7,617 bases of DNA. Origin: an uncultured Bacteroidota bacterium. GTDB lineage: Bacteria; Bacteroidota; Bacteroidia; Chitinophagales; Chitinophagaceae. The stretch covers positions 1-7,617 of the forward strand of contig CAMLGR010000194.1 of the NCBI GenBank assembly GCA_946479615.1, read 5' to 3'. Position numbers and translations under genes: made by a program. Numbering within the stretch: the stretch's first letter is position 1; the number at the start of each line of letters is the position of its first letter. The notes below the pieces were generated by a model. The model was not told the DNA's origin. It worked only from the letters and a program-made list of their open reading frames with translations, and did not search any database. This document shows positions 1 to 6,722 of this stretch, piece by piece.

Positions 1-358
1 CTGATGGTGTGGCGATGATAACATCAACATCTACCCATCCGCCTTCGATCTTGGCAACAAACTCATCCAGTCCTACATAGTCAGCACCGGCTGCTCTTGC
101 TTCCGCATCTTTATCAGGTGTGCAAAGCACCAATACTTTTTTCGTCTTACCGGTACCATGCGGTAAGTTCACTGTACCACGGATCGCCTGGTCAGCTTTT
201 TTAGGATCCACACCCAAACGGATGTGCAGGTCAACAGAAGCATCGAATTTTGCTGTGTTTACCTCTTTCACCAAAGAAGATGCTTCTTTAAGTGAGTATG
301 ATTTATTCTTATCTACCCTGGTATCGGCAGTTTTTCTTTTTTTGCTAATGAATGCCAT
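1..358 (-). CDS. rplA: 50S ribosomal protein L1, N-terminal half (cut by window edge)
   Basis: L1 binds 23S rRNA at the mobile L1 stalk next to the ribosomal E site and, in many bacteria, represses its own operon by binding the mRNA leader. I translated the minus strand from the ATG at 358-356: it begins [19 protein letters not shown] and stays open to base 1 (119 codons of the usual 230 or so). Family hallmarks are [20 protein letters not shown], the very characteristic VNLPHGTGK near residue 65-73, then [20 protein letters not shown] and GLDEF. The start sits after an A-rich stretch with no obvious Shine-Dalgarno, as usual in Bacteroidota. It lies 52 bp downstream of rplK, so the two are almost certainly co-transcribed. 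The C-terminal half is outside the window, so nothing can be said about its integrity. Confidence 0.97.
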   Translation of the reverse strand, partial: MAFISKKRKTADTRVDKNKSYSLKEASSLVKEVNTAKFDASVDLHIRLGVDPKKADQAIRGTVNLPHGTGKTKKVLVLCTPDKDAEARAAGADYVGLDEFVAKIEGGWVDVDVIIATPS

Positions 359-410
359 AATAATTCTTTTTTACCCGCCGTCGTTTTCGCAAAGGAGGGT
401 TGTTAAGGTT

Positions 411-854
411 TTAGTTTTCCCACGGAGCTTTACCGTCAACATTTAATCCCATACTGCGGGCTGTACCAGCGACCATTTTCATAGCGCTTTCCACTGTAAA
501 GCAGTTCAGGTCGGGCATTTTGTCTTTTGCAATGACCTCTACCTGTGCCCAGGTAACCTTACCTACTTTTGCACGGTTGCTCTCTTTGGAACCTTTCTGA
601 ATTTTAGCGGCTTCCATTAACTGAATAGCTGCCGGAGGAGTTTTAATAACAAAGTCAAAACTCTTGTCAGTATAAACAGTGATTAATACGGGAAGAACTT
701 TTCCCATTTTGTCCTGCGTTCTTGCATTGAACTGCTTACAGAATTCCATGATATTGATACCCTTGGAACCCAAAGCCGGACCGATCGGAGGTGCGGGGTT
801 GGCCTGGCCACCCTTTACCTGTAGCTTAACAAAGCCAGATACTTCTTTTGCCAT
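411..854 (-). CDS. rplK: 50S ribosomal protein L11
   Basis: L11 forms the GTPase-associated centre of the large subunit with 23S rRNA and the L10/L12 stalk, and takes part in factor-dependent GTP hydrolysis. The 147-residue product has the usual length (E. coli 142). The N-terminal domain carries the proline-rich [20 protein letters not shown] at about residues 19-38. The C-terminal RNA-binding domain includes [16 protein letters not shown] (68-83) and GTARSMGL (130-137). It starts [16 protein letters not shown], a standard start for the family. It is the first gene of the rplK-rplA unit and has a good promoter at 970-1000. In most bacteria nusG lies directly upstream; here a sulfatase-type gene and a DUF5916 gene come between them. 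Confidence 0.98.
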   Translation of the reverse strand: MAKEVSGFVKLQVKGGQANPAPPIGPALGSKGINIMEFCKQFNARTQDKMGKVLPVLITVYTDKSFDFVIKTPPAAIQLMEAAKIQKGSKESNRAKVGKVTWAQVEVIAKDKMPDLNCFTVESAMKMVAGTARSMGLNVDGKAPWEN

Positions 855-963
855 TTTCTTTGATTTATTGGTTCAAGCGACCCGTTGCATTCGCAGTAAG
901 CGAGACAATGTGGTCTCCCAAATTCCTCATTCCCAATTGATTGGGATTTCTAAGAACTTATTG
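855..963 (-). promoter_or_regulatory. rplK 5' leader with hairpins, possible L1 autoregulatory site
   Basis: From the start inferred for the promoter at 970-1000 there is about 109 nt of untranslated leader. It can form a hairpin TCCCAA-TCAA-TTGGGA (931-946), a hairpin GGAGAC/GTCTC around 902-917, and a smaller GCGA/TCGC pairing around 877-894. Established knowledge: in several bacteria L1 represses rplK-rplA translation by binding a leader that mimics its rRNA site. I see the structured leader but could not match a definite L1 rRNA-like site in it, so the regulatory role is inference. Confidence 0.35.
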
Positions 964-969
964 GGGCTG

Positions 970-1000
970 CAAAGATAGGGCTTTGGAGAGTGTCAGGCAA
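970..1000 (-). promoter_or_regulatory. Bacteroidota-type promoter for rplK-rplA
   Basis: On the minus strand there is TTG at 1000-998, a 20-bp spacer, and TATCTTTG at 977-970. This matches the Bacteroidota primary-sigma pattern (-33 TTG or TTTG, -7 TAnnTTTG, spacer about 17-23) without a mismatch. Transcription would start near 963. Its position just upstream of rplK means the ribosomal genes need not depend on read-through from nusG across the 5-kb insert. It is the best promoter match I found in the window. Confidence 0.7.
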
Positions 1001-1015
1001 GAAATTTAAGGACAA

Positions 1016-1081
1016 AATTCAAAAATCAAACTGCAAAGAACTTACTTCTGCAAAACCCCTTTTACATTTGACTTTTGAATT
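1016..1081. repeat. Inverted repeat at the DUF5916 gene 3' end (IR4)
   Basis: Arms 1016-1030 (AATTCAAAAATCAAA) and 1067-1081 (TTTGACTTTTGAATT) are inverted copies with one mismatch in 15. The loop is 36 nt, and weaker pairing continues a few bases inward. The right-hand arm overlaps the TAA stop of the DUF5916 gene. On the minus strand the loop contains GTAAGTTCTTT (1045-1035), ending 4 nt before the second arm, like the words in the three longer inverted repeats of this window. It may act as a terminator or mRNA 3'-end hairpin. The arms are AT-rich, so this is the least certain of the four. Confidence 0.55.
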
Positions 1082-3575
1082 ATTCTACCGCTCTCTTCTT
1101 CCTGAAATTCAGGTAATCCAGGTAGTAGATGATTTTGAACGACAGGTTATTATTTCTGGGCGCATCCACGGTGCGCTGGAGATTTTTAAAGTAATTATAA
1201 TCGACCGGGTCTCCGTCGCGCAGGGCCTGCACCTTCCATACCAGGTTGATAAAACTGCCCGGCGCAAACTGCCAGGTATATACCGCATCGATGTTGAAGA
1301 TGTTGAAATTCTGGTTATTGACCTCCACGTTGGAGTGTTTAGTCGGTTCCAGTGTACCATCCTGCTGCAGATCATAGAGCTGCTTCACTTTTACCTTGCT
1401 CGAATAATGCCTTGCCCTGAATGTGATCCCCGATTTATTGTTGAAGCTGTATTTAAAACTCAGCACGTTCGAGAAAGTAGTAAGATAACGGCGTGAAAAG
1501 ATAATGTCTTTTAATACCTCGTTACCACTACCATCATCTTCATAATACTGTTGGTAGTACCCTGCATCATTATTCGCCGGGTTGTATACCAGGTCATGAC
1601 TGAGAGATATCCGGTCGTTGAACCGGTAGCGATGCGATATATCTATTTCATGATTGGGACTGTTGAATAAACTCCTGATCCCTACAAAGTAGTTGAAGCT
1701 GAGATAATATTTCTTGGTGTAGTTGGTTTCAAACCAGGGATTGAGTTGTAACCTGGAAGGAGTACGGAACGAATAACCCTGTACACGCGGCTCATAAAAA
1801 TCATTTCCATGCGCTACATACCCAAGGTAGAAACCTGTATACCAAAGATTTTTAAATTGAATATTACCATTTACGTTGGTGTTGAATGTCTGAAACCTGT
1901 TATCTATCTTCTGTCCGGGAACATCTTTGTACAGGAAGCTGTAGTAAGCATTGTAGTTTATCTGTATCCTGTTGTACCAATTGGTTGGCTTTAACCATTT
2001 ATAGGCTGTCCAGAAATAATGATCGATGAAATTATTATTGTACAGGATGCCCATATCATTGATATCATATTTCTCATCCGCTATCTCTTCACCCAGTTGA
2101 AAATTCCATCGTCCGCCGGTTTTGGTAAAATTGAAATTATGCGAGTACCCATTCTGATTAGCTCCTTTCTGCATTAACTGGCTGATCGCTATTTTACCAT
2201 TCCAGTTGTAGGTATTCTTTTTATTATTGAAATCAAATAAAGCGGCGCTGACATTGGCATCGTAATCGCTCCCGTTTCTCAATACATTGGTATTGATAAA
2301 TGAAACGGCTGAATTGTTCTTTAAGGTCTGATCAAATACAACGATGTTGTAATTGGTCAGCGGGTTTGTTTGTTCTTTTCTTTTTCCCTTGTCTACAATA
2401 TTCTCTACTTCTGCATACATGGGTTTGGTAATCGCATTGAATACACCCAATCCAAAACCTTTTTTCGTACGCCCTGATATTTTGGTCGCATTGATGAGTT
2501 TTGATTCCAGCGGGTTGTCAATGACTTCTTCATCAGGGCTGATCCTGTCATATATATCGTTTACATGAATCGGCGTACCTCCTACCCTTCTTGAATAAAA
2601 CAGGTTGCCTTTGTTGAAGAGTTCGGTACCTTCTGTAAAGAAAGGACGGTTCTCATTGTATTTTACTTCAAAGGGAGTAAGATTCAACACCTTGTTATCG
2701 CTTTGTACCTGGCCGAAGTCAGGAATCAATGTCATATCGAGTGTGAAGGCATCGTTGATACCATATTTCACATCCATTCCTCCATTCACCGATGCACTTA
2801 CATCTTTTACGCCTTCTGTTTTATTGGGATAATGATTCAAGTACGTAGAGAGGTATGGAGAGAAGGACAACCGTACCGGTGGTTTTATTTTTTCAATGCC
2901 TGTCCATAAACCTTCCTGGTTGACAAACCCATTTACCTTGGGATCGACCGGGCTCCACATAAACTGCCGCCCGGCTTTTTTCCGGTTGCGGGTAATGTTC
3001 ATGCCCCAGGTCTGGTTCTCTTTGCTGACAAACCGCAATGCTGAATAGGGAATCCGCATTTCAAAGGTCCAGCCATCGTTTTGTATCTGCGATTCTCCAT
3101 CCCATACGGCATTCCAGCTTCCATCTTCACCGGAGGTATTGGAATATTTCGCATCGAATTGTTCCCCGAGAGGAGTAATATAAAAACCGACACCGTTGAT
3201 TTTATCATTATATGTATCGAGGATGACACCTACATAATCATTCACTCCGATCACATCGCGGCCCACCAGCTCTCTTGAAATACTATCCTTTGTTTTTTCA
3301 TGACAATAACCTGCTACATAGATGGAGGTATTATCATATAAAAGATAGATTTCGGTACCGGAGACAGAATCTTCTATCGCGCCAAAATTCGGTCTCCATT
3401 CCACGAAACGGGTGGCGGGCACGGCCTCTTTCCAGGCGGCTTCTGTCAGATGTCCATCGATCTTAATTGTTGCAGTGGTGCGGTGAGCCGGTAAGCTTTT
3501 AGGGATAACCTGTGAAAAAACAGTGGCTGTCAATACCATACTAAGGCATAACAGGAAGAGATGCTTTCTCCGCAT
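1080..3575 (-). CDS. Secreted CBM9-like / DUF5916 protein, probable outer-membrane beta-barrel
   Basis: The 831-residue product starts with a signal peptide (MRRKHLFLLCLSMVLTATVFSQ, likely cut near residue 21-22). Residues about 35-230 resemble the carbohydrate-binding family 9 / DOMON-like fold: IKIDGHLTEAAWKEA, EIYLLYDNTSIYVAGY, NDYVGVILDTYND, then DGWTFEMRIPYSALRF. From about residue 233 onward it is DUF5916, with the hallmark PDFGQVQSDNKVLNLTPFEV (about 285-304) and NENRPFFTEGTELF. The rest is rich in alternating aromatic/polar strands and ends in SFKIIYYLDYLNF plus a short basic tail, which fits an outer-membrane barrel. Function is unknown in this family; binding or uptake of a glycan or surface polymer is only a guess. 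It is transcribed in the same direction as the membrane sulfatase upstream, with a 254-bp gap that holds IR1. A weak promoter-like TTG-N23-TAAGTTTTG lies at 3693-3659. The rplK promoter lies just beyond its stop. Confidence 0.85.
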   Translation of the reverse strand: MRRKHLFLLCLSMVLTATVFSQVIPKSLPAHRTTATIKIDGHLTEAAWKEAVPATRFVEWRPNFGAIEDSVSGTEIYLLYDNTSIYVAGYCHEKTKDSISRELVGRDVIGVNDYVGVILDTYNDKINGVGFYITPLGEQFDAKYSNTSGEDGSWNAVWDGESQIQNDGWTFEMRIPYSALRFVSKENQTWGMNITRNRKKAGRQFMWSPVDPKVNGFVNQEGLWTGIEKIKPPVRLSFSPYLSTYLNHYPNKTEGVKDVSASVNGGMDVKYGINDAFTLDMTLIPDFGQVQSDNKVLNLTPFEVKYNENRPFFTEGTELFNKGNLFYSRRVGGTPIHVNDIYDRISPDEEVIDNPLESKLINATKISGRTKKGFGLGVFNAITKPMYAEVENIVDKGKRKEQTNPLTNYNIVVFDQTLKNNSAVSFINTNVLRNGSDYDANVSAALFDFNNKKNTYNWNGKIAISQLMQKGANQNGYSHNFNFTKTGGRWNFQLGEEIADEKYDINDMGILYNNNFIDHYFWTAYKWLKPTNWYNRIQINYNAYYSFLYKDVPGQKIDNRFQTFNTNVNGNIQFKNLWYTGFYLGYVAHGNDFYEPRVQGYSFRTPSRLQLNPWFETNYTKKYYLSFNYFVGIRSLFNSPNHEIDISHRYRFNDRISLSHDLVYNPANNDAGYYQQYYEDDGSGNEVLKDIIFSRRYLTTFSNVLSFKYSFNNKSGITFRARHYSSKVKVKQLYDLQQDGTLEPTKHSNVEVNNQNFNIFNIDAVYTWQFAPGSFINLVWKVQALRDGDPVDYNYFKNLQRTVDAPRNNNLSFKIIYYLDYLNFRKKRAVE

Positions 3576-3694
3576 ACGAGTGGTTGATTGGTTTACCGGT
3601 TGTGAACGATCAGTTATACGAAGATATACGTACGTAAATCCATTTTGTTACCGTTTATCAAAACTTAATGATGGTTTAGGAAAGCATTAACAAG

Positions 3695-3827
3695 AGGTGA
3701 GTGGTGAGTGGTCAGTGGTGAGCGGTGAGCGGCGAATAATCTATGGCCAATAATGAATAGCTAAAACCAGGTAAGCTGTTCACGATTCACCACTCACCGC
3801 TCACCACTGACCACTCACCACTCACCT
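3695..3827. repeat. Long inverted repeat with 7-bp-unit arms (IR1)
   Basis: Arms 3695-3737 and 3785-3827 (43 nt each) are inverted copies with two mismatches, enclosing a 47-nt loop. From 3696 the left arm divides exactly into six 7-bp units: GGTGAGT, GGTGAGT, GGTCAGT, GGTGAGC, GGTGAGC, GGCGAAT. The loop carries GTAAGCTGTTC at 3771-3781, 3 nt before the second arm. The element ends 2 bp from the TGA stop of the membrane sulfatase gene, so its transcript would end in a very stable hairpin. It could work as a terminator or 3'-end stabiliser, or be a short non-coding mobile repeat. No transposase or target duplication is visible. Confidence 0.9.
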
Positions 3828-3829
3828 TT

Positions 3830-5671
3830 TCATTTCCTGAGAAAATCATCATATGTAAACTGCTGCATGGTTTTGCCGGCTTCGATTTGTTTTTCGCCGG
3901 TGCTGCCTTCCTGCTGGATGGGTCGTTTGCCTACATTATCAAAGATGAGGCGGCCGGATGAATCGATAAAGCCAAACCCGTTATTGAAACAGAAAAAAGC
4001 CCAGGGCTGAACAGCGCTGTCGAGACTGTTTTTACTGAATGGAAAATCGTTGCCTGTCCATCCTGCCTGCCTGGTAAGGGTGGTGGCAATATCGATCTGC
4101 GATATGACCTTATCGATCACTCTTCCTTTTTGCATCAGCGCGCCGCCTAACCATAACATGGGGATGCGAAAATCATCTGCCTGTTTGCCTGTAGCCGGCA
4201 AACGGTGTCCGTGATCACCGGTGATGATGACAACGGTATGGCCCCACCAGGATTGATGGCTGCATTTTTCTATAAAATCTGCAATCACCTGGTCGGTATA
4301 GTGAAGAGAGTTGAGGAATTTATCCGTGATATCATCGCCGGGAAAGACAACCGGCACCGGTGTTTCAAAAGGTTCATGACTGCTAAGCGTGAGCCAACCG
4401 GCAAAGAAGGGTTGCGCCGATTTATTCAATTCATCAATGACGCGTTGCATCACTACCCCATCATGGGCGCCCCATTTGGAGTTCATATCCTTTTTCGAGA
4501 AATCGTTTTTGGAAATGATCGGATCAAACCCGCCATGTAATAAGTAAGATTTGATATTCGCAAATTCAGGTTCGCCTCCATAAAAGAAAGGTGTTGCATA
4601 TCCTTTTTGTTTAAACAGCCCGGAAAGCGTTTTCAGTTTGGCTGATTTTCCCGGCGAATGAATGACAGTCGTATTGGGCATGGCCGGGTAACCACTAAGG
4701 ATAGCAGGCAAGCCTTTATTCGTCCTGTCGCCCGAAGCATATACATTACTAAAATAAATACCCTGTTGTTTGAGCCGGTTGAATTGCGGCATGACTTCTT
4801 TCCCGCCAATAGAAACCCCTAATGACTTTTCGGTAAAACTTTCCCAAACGATCACGATCACATTGGTAGGCGTGTCTGCAGGGAAACGTATGAGTTGTTC
4901 GGTGGCGCCTCCTCCTTTGTATAAACTATCGATCACCTGTTGCTGCCTGGCTGCTGCTATATACTGGTAAGGATTTTTTCCCGACACGCCTTTGCTGAAA
5001 AGACTATGAAGAAAATTCCAGGGAGCGTTGATCGCTGCATGGTTAGCATAGTTATTCGTAGAAAAATAAACGCTGCTTTGATTCAATGGCGCCAGTTGCA
5101 ATCCTCCGCGTATCGGGATGAATAATGCCGCCATGAGAACGAGTACCAAGACGCCGGTGACAATCCGCCGATTGGATTGAGGTGGGAAAAATATCTTTTG
5201 AAATATTTTTTTCCATAACAGCAGCAGTGCGATATAACAAATGAAGAACCCGAGGAAGATCCAGAACAAGGGCAGATGACTTATGGAAGCAAATGCTTCT
5301 TTGGGGGAAGAAAGAAATTGCAAGGGAGTGGCATCGATCCTGAATCCCCAGGCCGTATATATTTCCAGGTCGCAAAGGGAAAGCAGGAGTACGAGGAATA
5401 ATAATGTATAGGTATATATCTTGTAAATAACCGGCCGTTGGAAAAAAGGGATCAGCAGGGAAAGAAGGATAAAAAAACAAACGGGCAACAGGATGTAAGC
5501 GGCCATGGAGAGGTCCATGCGGAGGCCGTGGGTGAAAGTGCCGATGATGGTAGCCAATCCAAGCTGTTTGGTATCTGCGCTGTGATAAGCTAAAAAAATA
5601 ATTCTTAGCAGGTAAAAGAAAATAACCCAGGCTAAGAAATACAGAAAGATGAATTTAATTTTTGTCCTCAT
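3830..5671 (-). CDS. Membrane-anchored sulfatase / LTA synthase-family protein
   Basis: The 613-residue product has five predicted membrane helices (about residues 6-28, 52-77, 81-100, 133-154, 169-187), then an extracytoplasmic alkaline-phosphatase-superfamily domain (about 268-540). The layout matches LtaS/OpgB/EptA-like enzymes. Expected active-site positions can be seen: E277 in VIVIVWESF, T317 in GDRTNKGLP as the likely nucleophile, H432 in SHEPF, and D486-H487 in ITGDHGHR, all typical metal or catalytic ligands. A sulfatase-style Cys/Ser-x-Pro-x-Arg maturation motif is absent, so phospho-group transfer onto a lipid or glycan (glycerol-phosphate or phosphoethanolamine) is more likely than sulfate ester hydrolysis. 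The exact substrate cannot be told, and true lipoteichoic acid is not expected in a Gram-negative cell. It starts MRTKIKFIF, 253 bp downstream of nusG, and is separated from its neighbours by inverted repeats on both sides. I found no convincing own promoter. Confidence 0.9.
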   Translation of the reverse strand: MRTKIKFIFLYFLAWVIFFYLLRIIFLAYHSADTKQLGLATIIGTFTHGLRMDLSMAAYILLPVCFFILLSLLIPFFQRPVIYKIYTYTLLFLVLLLSLCDLEIYTAWGFRIDATPLQFLSSPKEAFASISHLPLFWIFLGFFICYIALLLLWKKIFQKIFFPPQSNRRIVTGVLVLVLMAALFIPIRGGLQLAPLNQSSVYFSTNNYANHAAINAPWNFLHSLFSKGVSGKNPYQYIAAARQQQVIDSLYKGGGATEQLIRFPADTPTNVIVIVWESFTEKSLGVSIGGKEVMPQFNRLKQQGIYFSNVYASGDRTNKGLPAILSGYPAMPNTTVIHSPGKSAKLKTLSGLFKQKGYATPFFYGGEPEFANIKSYLLHGGFDPIISKNDFSKKDMNSKWGAHDGVVMQRVIDELNKSAQPFFAGWLTLSSHEPFETPVPVVFPGDDITDKFLNSLHYTDQVIADFIEKCSHQSWWGHTVVIITGDHGHRLPATGKQADDFRIPMLWLGGALMQKGRVIDKVISQIDIATTLTRQAGWTGNDFPFSKNSLDSAVQPWAFFCFNNGFGFIDSSGRLIFDNVGKRPIQQEGSTGEKQIEAGKTMQQFTYDDFLRK

Positions 5672-5722
5672 GGCAGGCGATAAGACTGCAAAGTAAAGAA
5701 TTAAGCCAATGCTTTACTAAAA

Positions 5723-5845
5723 CTATGTGAAACCTATGTGCCTATGATCCTATGTGGTAAATTACGCCATACTGGTATACATCATCTTCAAAGCAGTAAG
5801 TTTTTCTTTACCACATAGGATCATAGGCACATAAGTTTCACATAG
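5723..5845. repeat. Long inverted repeat between nusG and the membrane sulfatase gene (IR2)
   Basis: Arms 5723-5761 and 5807-5845 (39 nt) are inverted copies with a single mismatch and a 45-nt loop. The arms contain three TATGTG words spaced irregularly. The loop ends with GTAAGTTTTTC (5796-5806), directly adjoining the second arm. The outer end abuts the next inverted repeat (5845-5912), so the two occupy 190 bp back to back. It lies upstream of the sulfatase-type gene and could hinder read-through from nusG. Confidence 0.9.
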
Positions 5846-5912
5846 GATAAAAAAATAAGGAATGAAAAAGTAAGCTGGTCGCTTAACTTTTTCATTCCTT
5901 ATTTTTTTATCC
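5845..5912 (-). terminator. Near-perfect 31-bp hairpin after nusG, likely terminator (IR3)
   Basis: Arms 5845-5875 and 5881-5912 pair over 31 bp with one bulged base and a 5-nt loop (TGGTC). The stem contains a run of seven A's opposite seven T's, so transcripts from either side end in a U-rich strand. It starts 12 bp after the nusG stop, which suits an intrinsic terminator for the secE-nusG transcript, possibly in both directions. The stem is much longer than a normal terminator. Its apex contains GTAAGCTGGTC (5870-5880), matching the word in IR1 at 10 of 11 bases, so it may be a member of the same repeat family. Confidence 0.75.
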
Positions 5913-5924
5913 TTATTTCTTATT

Positions 5925-6500
5925 TTAACTGATCTTTTCAACCTGCATATAGTTCAACTCCACAGGTGTAGATCTTCCGAAGATCTTTACAGTTACTTTC
6001 AGTTTTTTCTTTTCATCGTTCACTTCTTCGATCACGCCATTGAAGTCATTGAACGGTCCTTCGATGATCTTGATCGTTTCGCCAACGATAAATGGTTCAC
6101 TCATGCTGACACCGCCTGCTTCGGCCATTTCATCCATTTTGCCAAGCATTTTGTTGACTTCTGCTTTACGGAGGGCGATCGGGTTTTCTTTACCCAGGAA
6201 ATGGATCACACTGTTGGTGTTCTTGATCGTATCGCGAAGATCATCATTGAGTTTTCCGTCAGTCACTTCGATCATTACATAACCCGGGTAGTAGTTACGC
6301 TCGCGCATTACTTTTTTCCCGTTCTGTACTTTGTATACTTTTTCTACAGGAAGGAAGACTTGCTTTACCACCTCGCTCCAGCCACCACGGGAGATTTCTT
6401 TATCCAGGTATTCTTTCACTTTCCGTTCCTTTCCGCTTACTACCCGGAGAACAAACCATTTGGTTTCCTGTTGCTTGTTATCAGTTGTTGTCGCTTCCAT
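5925..6500 (-). CDS. nusG: Transcription termination/antitermination factor NusG
   Basis: NusG binds RNA polymerase, increases processivity, and links it to Rho or to the leading ribosome through its KOW domain. The 191-residue product has a short polar N-terminal tail (METTT-like, residues 1-12), then the NGN domain from KWFVLRVVSGKERKVKEYL (about 14-32) through NYYPGYVMIEV (69-79). After a linker comes the KOW domain at about 138-165 (GETIKIIEGPFNDFNG), ending VELNYMQVEKIS. The length is close to that of E. coli (181). It starts 2 bp after the secE stop, so the two are translationally coupled and co-transcribed. A 31-bp hairpin follows the stop after 12 bp. The usual next gene, rplK, is about 5 kb away. 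Confidence 0.98.
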   Translation of the reverse strand: MEATTTDNKQQETKWFVLRVVSGKERKVKEYLDKEISRGGWSEVVKQVFLPVEKVYKVQNGKKVMRERNYYPGYVMIEVTDGKLNDDLRDTIKNTNSVIHFLGKENPIALRKAEVNKMLGKMDEMAEAGGVSMSEPFIVGETIKIIEGPFNDFNGVIEEVNDEKKKLKVTVKIFGRSTPVELNYMQVEKIS

Positions 6501-6502
6501 TG

Positions 6503-6700
6503 TTATTTGAAAAATTGATTATAAACGAACTTCAATGCACCACCTGCCAGGAAATCCATAAGGGATACAACAGCTGTGATCACCAGTGTTGATACCAGTA
6601 CAATCATGGTTGATTGCTGCAACTGTGACCAGTTGGGCCAGGTAGTTTTCTCAGTCAGTTCCTTGTACGAATCTTTTAAGTAACCAGATATTTTATTCAT
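6503..6700 (-). CDS. secE: Preprotein translocase subunit SecE (short, single-helix form)
   Basis: SecE clamps and stabilises SecY in the SecYEG channel of the inner membrane. The 65-residue product has the amphipathic N-terminal helix with the conserved KELTEKTTWPNWSQLQQST (residues 13-31; the TWP element is characteristic) followed by one membrane helix (about 32-58, MIVLVSTLVITAVVSLMDFL). This is the short form common outside the gamma-proteobacteria. It sits in the classical tRNA-Trp – secE – nusG order and its stop is 2 bp before the nusG start. The start MNKISGYLKDSY fits the family length. The gap upstream holds a degenerate tRNA-Trp copy. Confidence 0.97.
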   Translation of the reverse strand: MNKISGYLKDSYKELTEKTTWPNWSQLQQSTMIVLVSTLVITAVVSLMDFLAGGALKFVYNQFFK

Positions 6701-6722
6701 TGTCCTTGGTTTGAAATGATCA

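Noticed and set aside
990..1496. 168-codon open frame on the plus strand
   Set aside because: It is antisense to the C-terminal part of the clearly coding DUF5916 gene, has no recognisable protein similarity, and would begin inside the rplK promoter region.
3695..3827. Possible CRISPR-like array in the GGTGAGT repeats
   Set aside because: The units are contiguous 7-mers without spacers, form a palindrome, and there are no cas genes nearby.
5052..5480. 142-codon open frame on the minus strand within the membrane sulfatase gene
   Set aside because: It lies in another frame of the gene region encoding the membrane helices; the main frame has the family motifs and this one shows only proline/arginine-rich noise.
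5689..5709. Promoter TTG ... TTACTTTG in front of the membrane sulfatase gene
   Set aside because: The -7 word has a mismatch at the conserved A and the spacer is about 10 bp, far below the usual 17-23.
855..5924. Insertion sequence or integrative element carrying the two envelope genes
   Set aside because: No transposase, recombinase, terminal repeat pair common to both ends, or target-site duplication is visible. The inverted repeats are separate elements, each with its own arms.
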